A DNA stretch of 64,000 bases from Pedobacter sp. L105 (GCF_009765875.1 NZ_LMUP01000014.1:248001-312000); one strand, 5' to 3'. Positions 8,703-16,984 are shown, counted from the stretch's first letter. A program made the numbers and translations. The notes: generated from the letters alone by a model not told the origin.

Positions 8703-11700
8703 ATGAAAAAACAATTACTATTAATTTTATTGCTTATTATGACTGTCTGGACGGGAAGCTCCGTCTTCGCGCAGGGCGTAACTACAGCATCCATCAATGG
8801 GGTCGTAACAGACGGAAAAGCCCCGGTTCCCGGTGCTACTGTAGTACTTACACACATTCCTTCAGGAACCGTTTATTCGGTTATCACCCGTGGAAATGGC
8901 CGTTACAACTTAATCAATGTTAAAGTTGGCGGACCTTACACCCTTAAAATTACTTATATCGGCTTTAACGCTTACATTCAGGAAAACCTAACCCTTTCTA
9001 TCGGACAGGATCAGGCCATCAATGTAAAACTAAGCGATGGTGCTACAGACTTGAACGAAGTCAAAATTGCCGGTAATGGAAATAAAGTAATGAACTCTTC
9101 CCGTACAGGTGCAAGGGAAACGATTACAAGAGCACAGATCGATGCTTTGCCAACCATCAATAGATCTTTATCAGACTTCACTAAATTGACTCCATCTGCA
9201 AGTTCTACCAGTGCTTTGAGTTTTGGTGGAAGAAGTAGTACCTATAATAATATTACTGTTGACGGTGCTTTATTTAACAACTCTTTTGGTTTATCAGGTT
9301 CATTAGGTGGTCAGACAAACTCACAGCCTATCTCTCTGGATGCGATTGATCAGATCCAGGTTGATTTGGCTCCTTATGATGTTCGTCAGGGTTTCTTTAC
9401 TGGTGCTGGTGTAAACACTGTTATTAAATCAGGTACAAATGATATTAAAGGTACAGTATATTATTATGGCCGTGGTACAGGTTTAACTGGTTATCATGCC
9501 GGAACAACTGATATTACTAAAACTCCATTTGATTATAATTCAAGGGGTTTTAGTTTAGGCGGACCAATCATTAAAAATAAATTATTCTTCTTTGTTTCTG
9601 GTGAACAGGAAAGAATAAGCAATCCTGCAACAAGTTATACAGCCACAGGATCTGCTTTAGCTAGTGGAACAGTTTCACAAGCCAACGCATCTACATTGGA
9701 TGCAATTTCTGCTAAACTGAAAACCTTAGGATATGATCCGGGGCCATATGAAAATTACAGCTATAAAACATCAAGTGATAAGGTTACAGTTAAGTTAGAC
9801 TGGAACATTGATAAAAACAACACTTTAAGTGCAAAGTATTTTTATCTGAAATCTTACAAAGATCAGCCTGCAAGTAATTCGGGAATTACCAATAATAAAG
9901 TTGGTTACGGTACAACCCGTGCTCCTGGAACAACTACACTTCCTTTTTATGGTTCAGGTTATGAGATCAATAATAACTTTAACATTGGTATGTTAGAGCT
10001 GAACAGTAAAATCAGCAATACCATATCCAATAAATTAACCGTTGGTTATTCTGCATTGCGCGATTACCGTACTTCATTATCAGGCACAAACACACCTATG
10101 GTGGATATAGGTAATGGTACTTCAGATAATTTAGGCAATGTAACTACAGCGGCTACTGCTACAATGACCAGTTTTGGTTATGAATTGTACACTGCTGGTA
10201 ACTTATTATCATCTAATATTGGACAATTATCTGATGATTTGACCATTTTTGCAGGTAAACATGAGCTTACCTTTGGTACAAGTAATCAGTCACAAAGTTT
10301 TACCAATGGATTTGCACCAGATTATAATGGTTTATATACTTACAATTCAGCTTCAGATTTCCTGAATGGTTTACCTGCTGCTGCATATACTTATCGTAAT
10401 TCAGCTGCCGGTGGTGCTTTACCATTAGCGAAGATCAAATCTTATAATTTTAGTTTATATGGACAGGATAAATACCGTGCAGCAGATAATTTTGTATTGA
10501 CTTATGGTTTAAGATTAGATTACAATTATTATCCTACAGATCTTGCTTCTAATCCTAATGCAGAAGCAATAACTTTTCAGCAAGGAATACATGTTGACCC
10601 TTCAGTCCTGCCTAAAAGCAAAGTACAAATGTCGCCACGTATTGGTTTTAATTGGGATGTTAACGGAGACCACTCTACACAAATCCGCGGAGGTTCTGGA
10701 TTATTCGCTGGTTTAACTCCATTTGTATGGATCTCTAATCAGGCTTCTAATGGAGGAACATTGTTCAGTTCAGGAACTGTTACTAAAGCAGGTACTCCTA
10801 ATGACCCACGTTTGATCTATAATCCTAATGTTGATGCTAACCGTCCTACAGGTGCGGTTGCAGCCAATAATTCTTATGAATTGGATGTAACTAACCCCAA
10901 ATTAAAATTACCTAAAATCTGGAGGTCTAATTTAGCTATAGATCAGCAATTGCCAGGTGGTGTGATTGCAACTATTGAAGGATCATACACAAAAGACATC
11001 AATGCAATTTATACAGAGAATTTAGTAGTTTCTGATGGCTATGCTACTTTACCAGGTGCCGAAGGACAAATTCGTTACAACAGTGCAAATACAACAATTA
11101 ACAGCTCACCTGTTAGTGCTACCAATCCAACTATAAGTGGTCTGTATTATATGACCAATACCAATAAAGGTTATTCATACTTTGGTACCTTTCAGTTACA
11201 AAAAAGTTTCGCAAGCGGTTTCTATGCTAATGTTGCTTACACGCACACCGTTTCTAAAGATGTAAATGATGGTGGTTCTACTGCCAGCACCATCTGGAGC
11301 AGCAGACAAGTTGCAGGTAATCCAAATGGAGATAATCTGTCAAATAGCTCATTCGTTATGCCAAACCGTTTCATCGCTTCATTGGCTTACAGAAAAGAAT
11401 ATGCTAAAAATTATGCTACTTCCATTGGCTTATTCTTCGAAAGGGCTAATAATGGAGCTGTTTCTTACATTACCAGTGGAGACCCTAATGGTGATGGAGC
11501 TACGAATGACTTGATGTATATCCCTAAAAATAAAGGAGACATTACTTTAGTTGCTGCTGATGCTAAAGATTTAAGAACTCCAGATCAGATCTGGGCTCAG
11601 TTAAATAACTTTATCAATCAGGATAAATACCTAAGCTCGCACAGAGGTGAATTTGCACAAAGAAATGGGGTGATTTTACCTTACTTCCAACGTGCTGACT

Positions 11701-12026
11701 TAAACATCACTCAGGATTTCTTTGTTAAGGCCGGTAAAAACAGAACTACAAAAAATACTATCCGTGTTGAATTTAACATCATCAACTTGGGTAACTTCCT
11801 GAACCGTAACTGGGGATTGTACCAGAATTCATTCAGTGGATTTAACAATGGATCATCTACTGTCCTGAAATATATGGGTACTGATCCTACAACAGGAAAA
11901 GCTAAATATGCATTCCCTTACCTGGATGCTACTAACTTAGTACCATTAACAACTTCTTATAAAACCAATACTGACCAGATTTCAAGATGGCAGGCACAAA
12001 TTGGTGTAAGATATATCTTTAACTAA
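8703..12026 (+). CDS. TonB-dependent outer membrane receptor, Oar-like
   Basis: A 1107-residue outer membrane beta-barrel that takes up a substrate using TonB energy. The signal peptide runs to about residue 23 (SSVFAQ). A CarboxypepD_reg-like domain covers about 26-110 (GKAPVPGATVVLT). A plug domain follows, with ALPTINRSLSDFTKLTP and SAGGR-like FGGRSSTYNNITVDG. A long barrel ends in the aromatic-rich WQAQIGVRYIFN. Architecture and length match Oar-type receptors rather than SusC. The ATG at 8703 was chosen because it begins the signal peptide; the frame extends to 8664. No SusD-like partner is adjacent. The substrate cannot be inferred. Confidence 0.93.
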   Translation: MKKQLLLILLLIMTVWTGSSVFAQGVTTASINGVVTDGKAPVPGATVVLTHIPSGTVYSVITRGNGRYNLINVKVGGPYTLKITYIGFNAYIQENLTLSIGQDQAINVKLSDGATDLNEVKIAGNGNKVMNSSRTGARETITRAQIDALPTINRSLSDFTKLTPSASSTSALSFGGRSSTYNNITVDGALFNNSFGLSGSLGGQTNSQPISLDAIDQIQVDLAPYDVRQGFFTGAGVNTVIKSGTNDIKGTVYYYGRGTGLTGYHAGTTDITKTPFDYNSRGFSLGGPIIKNKLFFFVSGEQERISNPATSYTATGSALASGTVSQANASTLDAISAKLKTLGYDPGPYENYSYKTSSDKVTVKLDWNIDKNNTLSAKYFYLKSYKDQPASNSGITNNKVGYGTTRAPGTTTLPFYGSGYEINNNFNIGMLELNSKISNTISNKLTVGYSALRDYRTSLSGTNTPMVDIGNGTSDNLGNVTTAATATMTSFGYELYTAGNLLSSNIGQLSDDLTIFAGKHELTFGTSNQSQSFTNGFAPDYNGLYTYNSASDFLNGLPAAAYTYRNSAAGGALPLAKIKSYNFSLYGQDKYRAADNFVLTYGLRLDYNYYPTDLASNPNAEAITFQQGIHVDPSVLPKSKVQMSPRIGFNWDVNGDHSTQIRGGSGLFAGLTPFVWISNQASNGGTLFSSGTVTKAGTPNDPRLIYNPNVDANRPTGAVAANNSYELDVTNPKLKLPKIWRSNLAIDQQLPGGVIATIEGSYTKDINAIYTENLVVSDGYATLPGAEGQIRYNSANTTINSSPVSATNPTISGLYYMTNTNKGYSYFGTFQLQKSFASGFYANVAYTHTVSKDVNDGGSTASTIWSSRQVAGNPNGDNLSNSSFVMPNRFIASLAYRKEYAKNYATSIGLFFERANNGAVSYITSGDPNGDGATNDLMYIPKNKGDITLVAADAKDLRTPDQIWAQLNNFINQDKYLSSHRGEFAQRNGVILPYFQRADLNITQDFFVKAGKNRTTKNTIRVEFNIINLGNFLNRNWGLYQNSFSGFNNGSSTVLKYMGTDPTTGKAKYAFPYLDATNLVPLTTSYKTNTDQISRWQAQIGVRYIFN

Positions 12027-12045
12027 TTTCAAATTCATTTATTAA

Positions 12046-12081
12046 AAAACGGGTTGCCCCATAAAGGCAGCCCGTTTTTTT
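12046..12081 (+). terminator. Rho-independent terminator after the TonB receptor
   Basis: A stem of about 12 bp (AAACGGGTTGCC with GGCAGCCCGTTT, one G-T pair) around a 7-base loop, followed by seven T. Confidence 0.88.
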
Positions 12082-12122
12082 GTACAAGCAATTTTTTTTG
12101 GTATTGATAAAGAATGGGGGAG

Positions 12123-12270
12123 TGTAAACCTGTTTTAGTAAAATAACTAGCCGAGTGTAATCTGTATTCAGTAATTAAATTTATCATTGTAAACCACAGG
12201 CAGTAAAAACAAATTTCATTGTAAACCCATATCAGTAATTTACTTTCTTAATGTAAACTTATGTCAAGTA
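12123..12270 (+). repeat. Five-unit direct repeat with 32-33 bp period
   Basis: A 19-base motif, consensus TGTAAACCnnnnnCAGTAA, begins at 12123, 12156, 12188, 12220 and 12252, that is every 32-33 bp (three helical turns). The first and last units are most degenerate. Units are too short and too regularly spaced for CRISPR and no cas gene is near. Evenly spaced binding sites are typical of IS21- or Tn7-type transposon ends, where several transposase-binding repeats start with TG, or of iterons. No transposase gene lies in the window, so a solo transposon end is my preferred but unproven reading. Confidence 0.75.
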
Positions 12271-12300
12271 TAAGACAGGATAAGACACAAATGAGATGGT

Positions 12301-12382
12301 TTTGACTTCGGTTTGACTTCGGTTTGGGTTGGTAGGGTGTTGGTAGGGGGTTGGTAGGGGGTTGATAGGGGGTTGGTTCGGG
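12301..12382 (+). repeat. 11-bp G-rich tandem array
   Basis: Two copies of TTTGACTTCGG (12301-12322) lead into five head-to-tail 11-base units from 12328, variants of GTTGGTAGGGG. The + strand carries at least five runs of three or more G with loops of 6-7 bases, fitting the G3+N1-7 quadruplex rule. No gene overlaps it. Confidence 0.8.
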
Positions 12383-12401
12383 TAATTGCCGAACCAACCC
12401 C
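12369..12401. repeat. 13-bp perfect hairpin closing the G-rich array
   Basis: Arms GGGGTTGGTTCGG (12369-12381) and CCGAACCAACCCC (12389-12401) surround GTAATTG. The left arm is the last unit of the 11-bp array. No T-run follows, so it is not a standard terminator. Confidence 0.7.
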
Positions 12402-12533
12402 GAAAATTAGCCGATCCAAGGCTTGTTCAAGGCAAACTTAATATTAACCAGAATATAACCAAATAAGTTGTAAGAATCCAAGTGTTTGGAGTCTAACCTT
12501 AAAAATAAACTATGAACATATAAATACTTAAAA

Positions 12534-12680
12534 ATGGAAAGATCAAAAAATAAACAAAAATGGTTTTACAGGGAAGGTTGGAGATAAAGTTATCTATCCT
12601 TTAAAGGAGCAATTGGTAGAACGTACTATAGGTTTGAATACAAAAGCACCTACGATATTACAACTGGAGAACAGCCTGCA
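12534..12680 (+). pseudogene. Frameshifted gene remnant, DUF6266-like
   Basis: An ATG at 12534 starts MERSKNK and then runs out of frame. In the +1 frame the sequence continues as NGFTGKVGDKVIYPLKEQ, then LVERTIGLNTKAPT and LQLENSLQ. This pattern (GKVG, V.R..G, K.PT..QL) resembles the N-terminus of a Bacteroidota family I know as DUF6266. A single frameshift plus loss of everything after about residue 48 would explain it. The remnant joins directly to the copied RND tail at 12681. The family match is from memory and needs a profile search. Confidence 0.4.
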
Positions 12681-12907
12681 ATGTACCTGATCATTGATCA
12701 CCTGATCGCAAAATTCAAGACAGAAAAAGAAGAACCCCCATTACGCTTAGAGACGCATAATTATTTTAGAAAACAGATCAGCGTTCAATAACATCAGACA
12801 TTTTACAACATGTTTTTTTTCCCTTTTTGGAGAGAACAGAATGTGTTGTGCCGATAATTGCCCGCTTCATTTTTAAAATTCCCGATGTGAAATATAAATT
12901 TCTGCTT
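12681..12907 (+). pseudogene. Diverged copy of the RND pump 3' end and its downstream DNA
   Basis: These 227 bases align without net length change to 22435-22661. They cover the last 28 codons of the RND permease (MYLIIDHLIAKFKT), its downstream spacer, and the first bases of the small ORF that follows. Most positions are identical, with scattered substitutions in coding and spacer DNA alike. The copied frame reads through the original stop to end at a TAA near 12791. No upstream RND sequence remains, so this is a relic or transposed fragment, not a gene. Confidence 0.85.
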
Positions 12908-13009
12908 AATATCTATACTTCTTATTTTACTGAGTATTTTTTTTGCTTTAAGTTATTATTGTTGTAACAATTTAATCTGATGTTCGTCAAAATTAGAAAT
13001 TAAAAATCA

Positions 13010-13744
13010 ATGAATGGAAGACAGGGTACGGCAAGATTAGCCGGCTTTATATATTTAATCGTGGTGCTGTGCGGAACAGTTTACCTTCAATATGTGCCTT
13101 CAGCCATTAAACTAAAAGGAGAGCCTTCAATCATTATCCATCACTTGACGAATGCAGAATTATTGTTTAAAATTGGCATTCTTTGTGAATTAATCTGCTG
13201 GGTGGCCTTTTTAATATTACCAATTATTTTATACAAATTGTTTAAACCTGTTCATGACATTGCAGCTAAGTTAATGGTTGTTTTTGCAGTGGTACAGGTG
13301 CCGATATCCTTTATAAATTTGTTAAACAAATTCGCTGTTCTTTCTCTTGCAGGGGGTGCTACCTATCTAAAAGTATTCCCGGCAGACCATTTATCTGCTC
13401 AAATATTATTTTATCTTAATTTATACCAGCAAGGTAATTTTATCAATCAGATATTTTGGGGTCTTTGGTTATATCCTTCTGGCTATCTGGTATTTAAGTC
13501 AGGTTTCCTGCCGAAAACTTTAGGCATTCTTTTGATGGCAGGATGTGTTGGATATTTATTGGATTTTTTAGGAATTTTCCTATTTCCAGGATATGACAAA
13601 ACCATAATTTCCAACTACATTACATTACCCGCAAGCCTGGGCGAAATAGGAATTTGCCTGTGGTTAATGATCATAGGAATAAAAGACAAACAAATACCTT
13701 CATTAAACTTAGAACAGCTATCAAATGAACCCCAGCGATACTAA
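13010..13744 (+). CDS. DUF4386 family membrane protein
   Basis: A 244-residue integral membrane protein with about six hydrophobic segments (near residues 8-28, 55-78, 88-110, 150-165, 170-192, 205-225). It shows the family features TARLAGFIYL at the N-terminus and a Leu/Phe-rich loop GGATYLKVF in the middle. DUF4386 has no assigned biochemical role. The next gene starts 20 bases before this one stops, in another frame, so they form a two-gene unit. Start at the ATG 13010. Confidence 0.85.
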   Translation: MNGRQGTARLAGFIYLIVVLCGTVYLQYVPSAIKLKGEPSIIIHHLTNAELLFKIGILCELICWVAFLILPIILYKLFKPVHDIAAKLMVVFAVVQVPISFINLLNKFAVLSLAGGATYLKVFPADHLSAQILFYLNLYQQGNFINQIFWGLWLYPSGYLVFKSGFLPKTLGILLMAGCVGYLLDFLGIFLFPGYDKTIISNYITLPASLGEIGICLWLMIIGIKDKQIPSLNLEQLSNEPQRY

Positions 13745-14180
13745 AACTAATCAGCTTCAGGATTTCAAAATTAATATAAAAATTAAACTTTCGGCATTGT
13801 GGATCTCCGTGATGTTCTGTTATATTTATGGCGATTTTTTTTCATTGTTTGTTCCGGGGCGCATTCAAGGACTCGTAAATGGCCAATCCGGGGCCGGGCC
13901 TATCACGCCCTGGGTATTACTGGCATATGCCGTGCTACTGTCAATACCACCTTTAATGATCGTTTTATCTTTGGTGCTTAAGCCAGAAATAAACCGCCTT
14001 AGTCATATAATCTTCGGGATATTCTTTACGATAGTGATGTTATTAGTGGTTGGCACTTCTATTGAAAAATGGATGATTTTTTATTGTTATTTAGGCGTTA
14101 TTGAAATTATTATTACTTCGTTAATAGTATATTATGCGTGGCTTTGGCCCAAAGAGAAATCAGAAATAAATAAAAAATGA
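13725..14180 (+). CDS. DUF6326-like membrane protein
   Basis: A 151-residue protein with four predicted membrane helices after a short soluble N-terminus (KLSALWISVMFCYIYGDFF; then PWVLLAYAVLLSIPPLMIV; IIFGIFFTIVMLLVVG; and IEIIITSLIVYYAWLWP). It matches my memory of DUF6326, a small Bacteroidota/Actinobacteria membrane family of unknown function. It overlaps the DUF4386 gene by 20 bases, implying coupled expression and perhaps a shared complex. The KSEINKK tail is probably cytoplasmic. Confidence 0.75.
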   Translation: MNPSDTKTNQLQDFKINIKIKLSALWISVMFCYIYGDFFSLFVPGRIQGLVNGQSGAGPITPWVLLAYAVLLSIPPLMIVLSLVLKPEINRLSHIIFGIFFTIVMLLVVGTSIEKWMIFYCYLGVIEIIITSLIVYYAWLWPKEKSEINKK

Positions 14181-14201
14181 AGTAGGTCAGACTGAATGCT
14201 C

Positions 14202-14327
14202 CTAAACGCCTGGTTTGTCTCTGAATAATACATTTTTATGGTTTTTTCCCCAGTCTTTTAATGCGGTGATGATTGGCTTTAAAGACGATGCATAATCCGT
14301 TAAATTATAGGAAATCACTATAGGGCA
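14202..14327 (-). pseudogene. C-terminal remnant of an HxlR-family regulator
   Basis: Read on the minus strand, these bases encode SYNLTDYASSLKPIITALKD then WGKNHKNV and a TAG stop. This is the beta-wing and final helix of HxlR-type winged-helix regulators (compare the usual VEYSLTEYG...WG). The DNA-recognition helix and the rest of the N-terminus are missing. The fragment ends against the oxidoreductase remnant on the other strand. Confidence 0.6.
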
Positions 14328-14592
14328 TTACCAACTAGCACCGGTTAAAGTACGGTATGCACCAACAGGGCAAAAACTGCAAGACCTGGAAATCCCTGCT
14401 GAATTTTTACCAGAAGGATTGACGGCTCCTGAACAGCCGCTGCGAGGTTTATACTATACCTATAAAGCGGTGTTAAATGATATTAAGAATAATACGCAGC
14501 TTGTTCCGGATTTTGAAAAAGGCGTTCTTATGCACAAACTACTGGACAATATTATTAAAAGTGCTGCGGAAGAAAAAACGATAGCACTTTAA
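14326..14592 (+). pseudogene. C-terminal remnant of a Gfo/Idh/MocA-type oxidoreductase
   Basis: An open frame of 88 codons without a plausible start ends at TAA 14590-14592. It reads APVKVRYAPTGQKLQDLEIP, then YKAVLNDIKNNTQLVPDFEK and GVLMHKLLDNIIKSA. This is the usual last beta strand and helix of NAD(P)-dependent Gfo/Idh/MocA oxidoreductases. The Rossmann fold is absent. It begins exactly where the HxlR remnant ends, pointing to a deletion or rearrangement joint near 14326. Confidence 0.6.
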
Positions 14593-14626
14593 AACTTATT
14601 CAGTACTGTTTATTTTACCAAATTAA

Positions 14627-14663
14627 TGTACAGGCCTGGCTGGACCCGAGCCAGGCCTGTACA
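14627..14663 (+). terminator. Strong hairpin, probable terminator
   Basis: Perfect 15-bp arms (TGTACAGGCCTGGCT and its complement) around a 7-base loop, 34 bases after the oxidoreductase remnant. Only TTT follows, so it may terminate weakly or be a relic of the lost gene. Confidence 0.55.
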
Positions 14664-15020
14664 TTTGCAGGCATTTTGTCCTAAAATGTTATTGCTGATA
14701 TTCACTTTAAGAGAAAGACTAAATGGGACTTTCTTTAGCAAAATTGAACATTTCATCAGGAAAAAAATTCGCTAAAATGGATGCTTATGTATTTATTTTG
14801 AAGAATCGCGCTGGCAGCTCATACAGTTCATTATTGAAAAAGCCCGTTTCATTGCCGCTTTTGTACAGTTGTAGTCCAATGCTAAAATAACTTATAACTA
14901 AGTCACTACATTTGGTGTTAGATTAGTCATATTGTTTTACTTCCGCTGTCACCTCAGCAATATAACGGTTTAATGAATAACCGGCAATGTGGAATCATCA
15001 AACTGTTTAAATTTTAGAAA
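14664..15020. other. Intergenic region before the LytS-type kinase
   Basis: No intact gene. On the minus strand, around 14790-14920, a frame without a start codon reads SGNETGFFNNELYELPARFF and stops near 14789. It looks like protein but I cannot name it; it may be another remnant. Just downstream, TACATTTG at 15021-15028 matches the -7 box exactly but lies only 3 bases before the ATG used for the kinase. Confidence 0.35.
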
Positions 15021-15031
15021 TACATTTGTAT

Positions 15032-16057
15032 ATGTTTAAAGCCTATCAAATCAAATGGTATATAGTAATGGCAGGGATGTTTACTATAAGCACGCTGTTT
15101 ATTCGGCAGCAGGGTTTTAAAGAGATAGGTATATGGGATTGTTTAGATTATTTCCTGCGTATTTTCTCCCTGATCTTTGCCGGATGGTTTGTTCACGCTT
15201 ATTTCCTTTTGCATAAAATCCCATTTCTACGTGGTATAACCAAATTTTTTGTAAGTAATCTTACAGCAATTTTTGCTATATATTGTATGGCTTGTTTACT
15301 GTATGAAATACTGCCTTCTTCACATTTAATTACTAATACAAACCCAACCAAAAATATCATCAGTTCAATTTCTGCAGGCTGTTTTTTTAGTATTATCTGT
15401 TATTCTGCTTTTTACAGCATACATGCAAACGTTGCTTTGCAGAATTCTAAACTTGAAAATCAAATCCTGGAGCAGGAACATCTCCGTGCCCAATTGTTAT
15501 CCTTACAGCAGCAAATTAGCCCGCATTTCTTATTTAATGCTTTAAGTACATTAAAAACAATTGCTACAGATCGTTTAACCAAAAACTATATTGTACAACT
15601 GGGTACAGTGTATCGTTATGTATTGAATTATAATGAACACTATTTAACACCACTTCAGGAAGAACTGGTTTTTATAAAATCTTATCTTTATATCATGGAC
15701 CAGAGGTTTCAGGAATCACTTCAGATTTCCATAGAGATATCAGATGAATACCTGAATTTTGTTATTCCACCTCTTTCTTTACAGCTGCTGATTGAAAACG
15801 CAATAAAACATAATATTATTTCAAGGGAGCAGCCTTTACATATACTGATCAAGACAGATAATTCTCCGGCGCTGATTGTTGAAAATAATCTTCAGCTTAA
15901 AAAACATGTGGAAGATGGAACGGGCACAGGTCTTAAAAATATAGGTGAGCGATATAGGCTATTAATCGATAAACCAATCAATATTTCAAACGCTGCAGGA
16001 AAATTTTCAGTCACTTTACCGCTAATAAAAGATGAGAGTAATCATAATAGAAGATGA
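15032..16057 (+). CDS. LytS-type sensor histidine kinase
   Basis: A 341-residue membrane sensor kinase. About four hydrophobic segments fill residues 10-135. A short coiled coil follows, then the His_kinase (LytS/YehU) domain with QQQISPHFLFNAL (phospho-His near residue 165). The ATPase region carries the N-box LLIENAIKHN and the G-box GTGTGLKNIGERY. It phosphorylates the LytTR regulator encoded next, whose start overlaps this gene by 26 bases. I chose ATG 15032; the frame also offers TTG 15026 and ATG 15068. A -7-like TACATTTG at 15021 would favour 15068 or a leaderless message. Confidence 0.9.
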   Translation: MFKAYQIKWYIVMAGMFTISTLFIRQQGFKEIGIWDCLDYFLRIFSLIFAGWFVHAYFLLHKIPFLRGITKFFVSNLTAIFAIYCMACLLYEILPSSHLITNTNPTKNIISSISAGCFFSIICYSAFYSIHANVALQNSKLENQILEQEHLRAQLLSLQQQISPHFLFNALSTLKTIATDRLTKNYIVQLGTVYRYVLNYNEHYLTPLQEELVFIKSYLYIMDQRFQESLQISIEISDEYLNFVIPPLSLQLLIENAIKHNIISREQPLHILIKTDNSPALIVENNLQLKKHVEDGTGTGLKNIGERYRLLIDKPINISNAAGKFSVTLPLIKDESNHNRR

Positions 16058-16793
16058 ATTAAATACAGCAAAAGAGTTGCAGGATATGCTGATGGGGCTC
16101 GATAGTGAGATACAGGTAGAGGCAATTTTGCTTTCAGTAGCTTCGGCAGTCAAGTGGTTAACAAACAATCCGGCACCTGAGCTCATTTTCTCAGACATCC
16201 AGTTAGGTGACGGTTTGAGTTTTGAGATATTTAAGGAAGTTAAAATTGAAACCTCTGTTATATTCTGTACTGCATTCGATTCTTATGCCATCAAGGCGTT
16301 TGAATCCAATAGTATAGATTATCTATTAAAGCCGATTGAAGAAGACATGCTGCAAAAAAGCCTGGAAAAATATCTGCGTTACAAAGACTATCTGCTGACT
16401 ACTAATCAGCGGGCAATTAATCTGGACAAAGTTATTCTTCAGATGGATACCAGTTACAAGCAAAATATCCTTGTTCATTACCGCGAAAAGATCATCCCCG
16501 TTCGTGTGTCAGATATACAGGTTATTTATGCTTCAGAAGGCCTGGTACATATTTACCTTTCAAGTGTAAAAACCTATCCCATCCAATATACTATCGAACA
16601 ATTGGAGCTGATGCTCAATCCCTATCAGTTCTTTAGGGCTAACCGCAAATTTATTGTTAACCGTGATCATATCAGTGATATTGAGCATTACTTTAACAGA
16701 AAGCTTTTCGTGATTACTAAAATTGATCTTCCTGAAAAGGTAATTGTAAGTAAAATCAAAGCCCAGCCTTTTTTAAAATGGATTGAACAGTAA
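16032..16793 (+). CDS. LytTR-family response regulator
   Basis: A 253-residue transcription factor. The receiver domain spans residues 1-120, with acidic pair E7-D8, phospho-acceptor D55 (IFSDIQLGDG), T80 and K100 (YLLKP). The LytTR DNA-binding domain spans about 150-250 (IQVIYASEGLVHIYL, FFRANRKFIVNRDHI). It is the partner of the LytS-type kinase and overlaps it by 26 bases. LytTR proteins bind two direct half-sites about 21 bp apart. Such a pair sits at 16851-16884, between this gene and the RND pump operon, so the pump is its likely target. Confidence 0.93.
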   Translation: MRVIIIEDELNTAKELQDMLMGLDSEIQVEAILLSVASAVKWLTNNPAPELIFSDIQLGDGLSFEIFKEVKIETSVIFCTAFDSYAIKAFESNSIDYLLKPIEEDMLQKSLEKYLRYKDYLLTTNQRAINLDKVILQMDTSYKQNILVHYREKIIPVRVSDIQVIYASEGLVHIYLSSVKTYPIQYTIEQLELMLNPYQFFRANRKFIVNRDHISDIEHYFNRKLFVITKIDLPEKVIVSKIKAQPFLKWIEQ

Positions 16794-16850
16794 TAACCTT
16801 GCCTGATACGCACATCTTTATTTTGAAACTCAAAAAAAATCCCAAATTCC

Positions 16851-16884
16851 TGTCCGTTTCATTGTTCATTTTGTCCTTTTCATT
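16851..16884 (+). promoter_or_regulatory. Putative LytTR operator (two direct repeats, 21-bp spacing)
   Basis: TGTCCGTTTCATT at 16851-16863 recurs as TGTCCTTTTCATT at 16872-16884, start to start 21 bp. LytTR regulators such as AgrA bind paired direct repeats of 9 bp with 12 bp between, the same periodicity. The pair ends 32 bases before an exact -7 box, the place expected for an activator. Confidence 0.55.
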
Positions 16885-16916
16885 TTCAGATCAACAAAAT
16901 TATAGTTCTTTGAGAA

Positions 16917-16924
16917 TACTTTTG
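16917..16924 (+). promoter_or_regulatory. -7 promoter box of the RND pump operon
   Basis: TACTTTTG matches TAnnTTTG exactly, 60 bases before the start of the TolC-like gene. There is no good -33 TTG, which fits a promoter that needs an activator. Confidence 0.5.
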
Positions 16925-16984
16925 TAGTATAGTATTTTATTGCACAACCATTTACACGTTGAGGCAACAATATAGACTAAGCCC

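Noticed and set aside
12123..12401. CRISPR-like appearance of the repeats
   Set aside because: The repeat cores are 19 and 11 bases and the gaps are short or absent and themselves similar. No cas genes are present.
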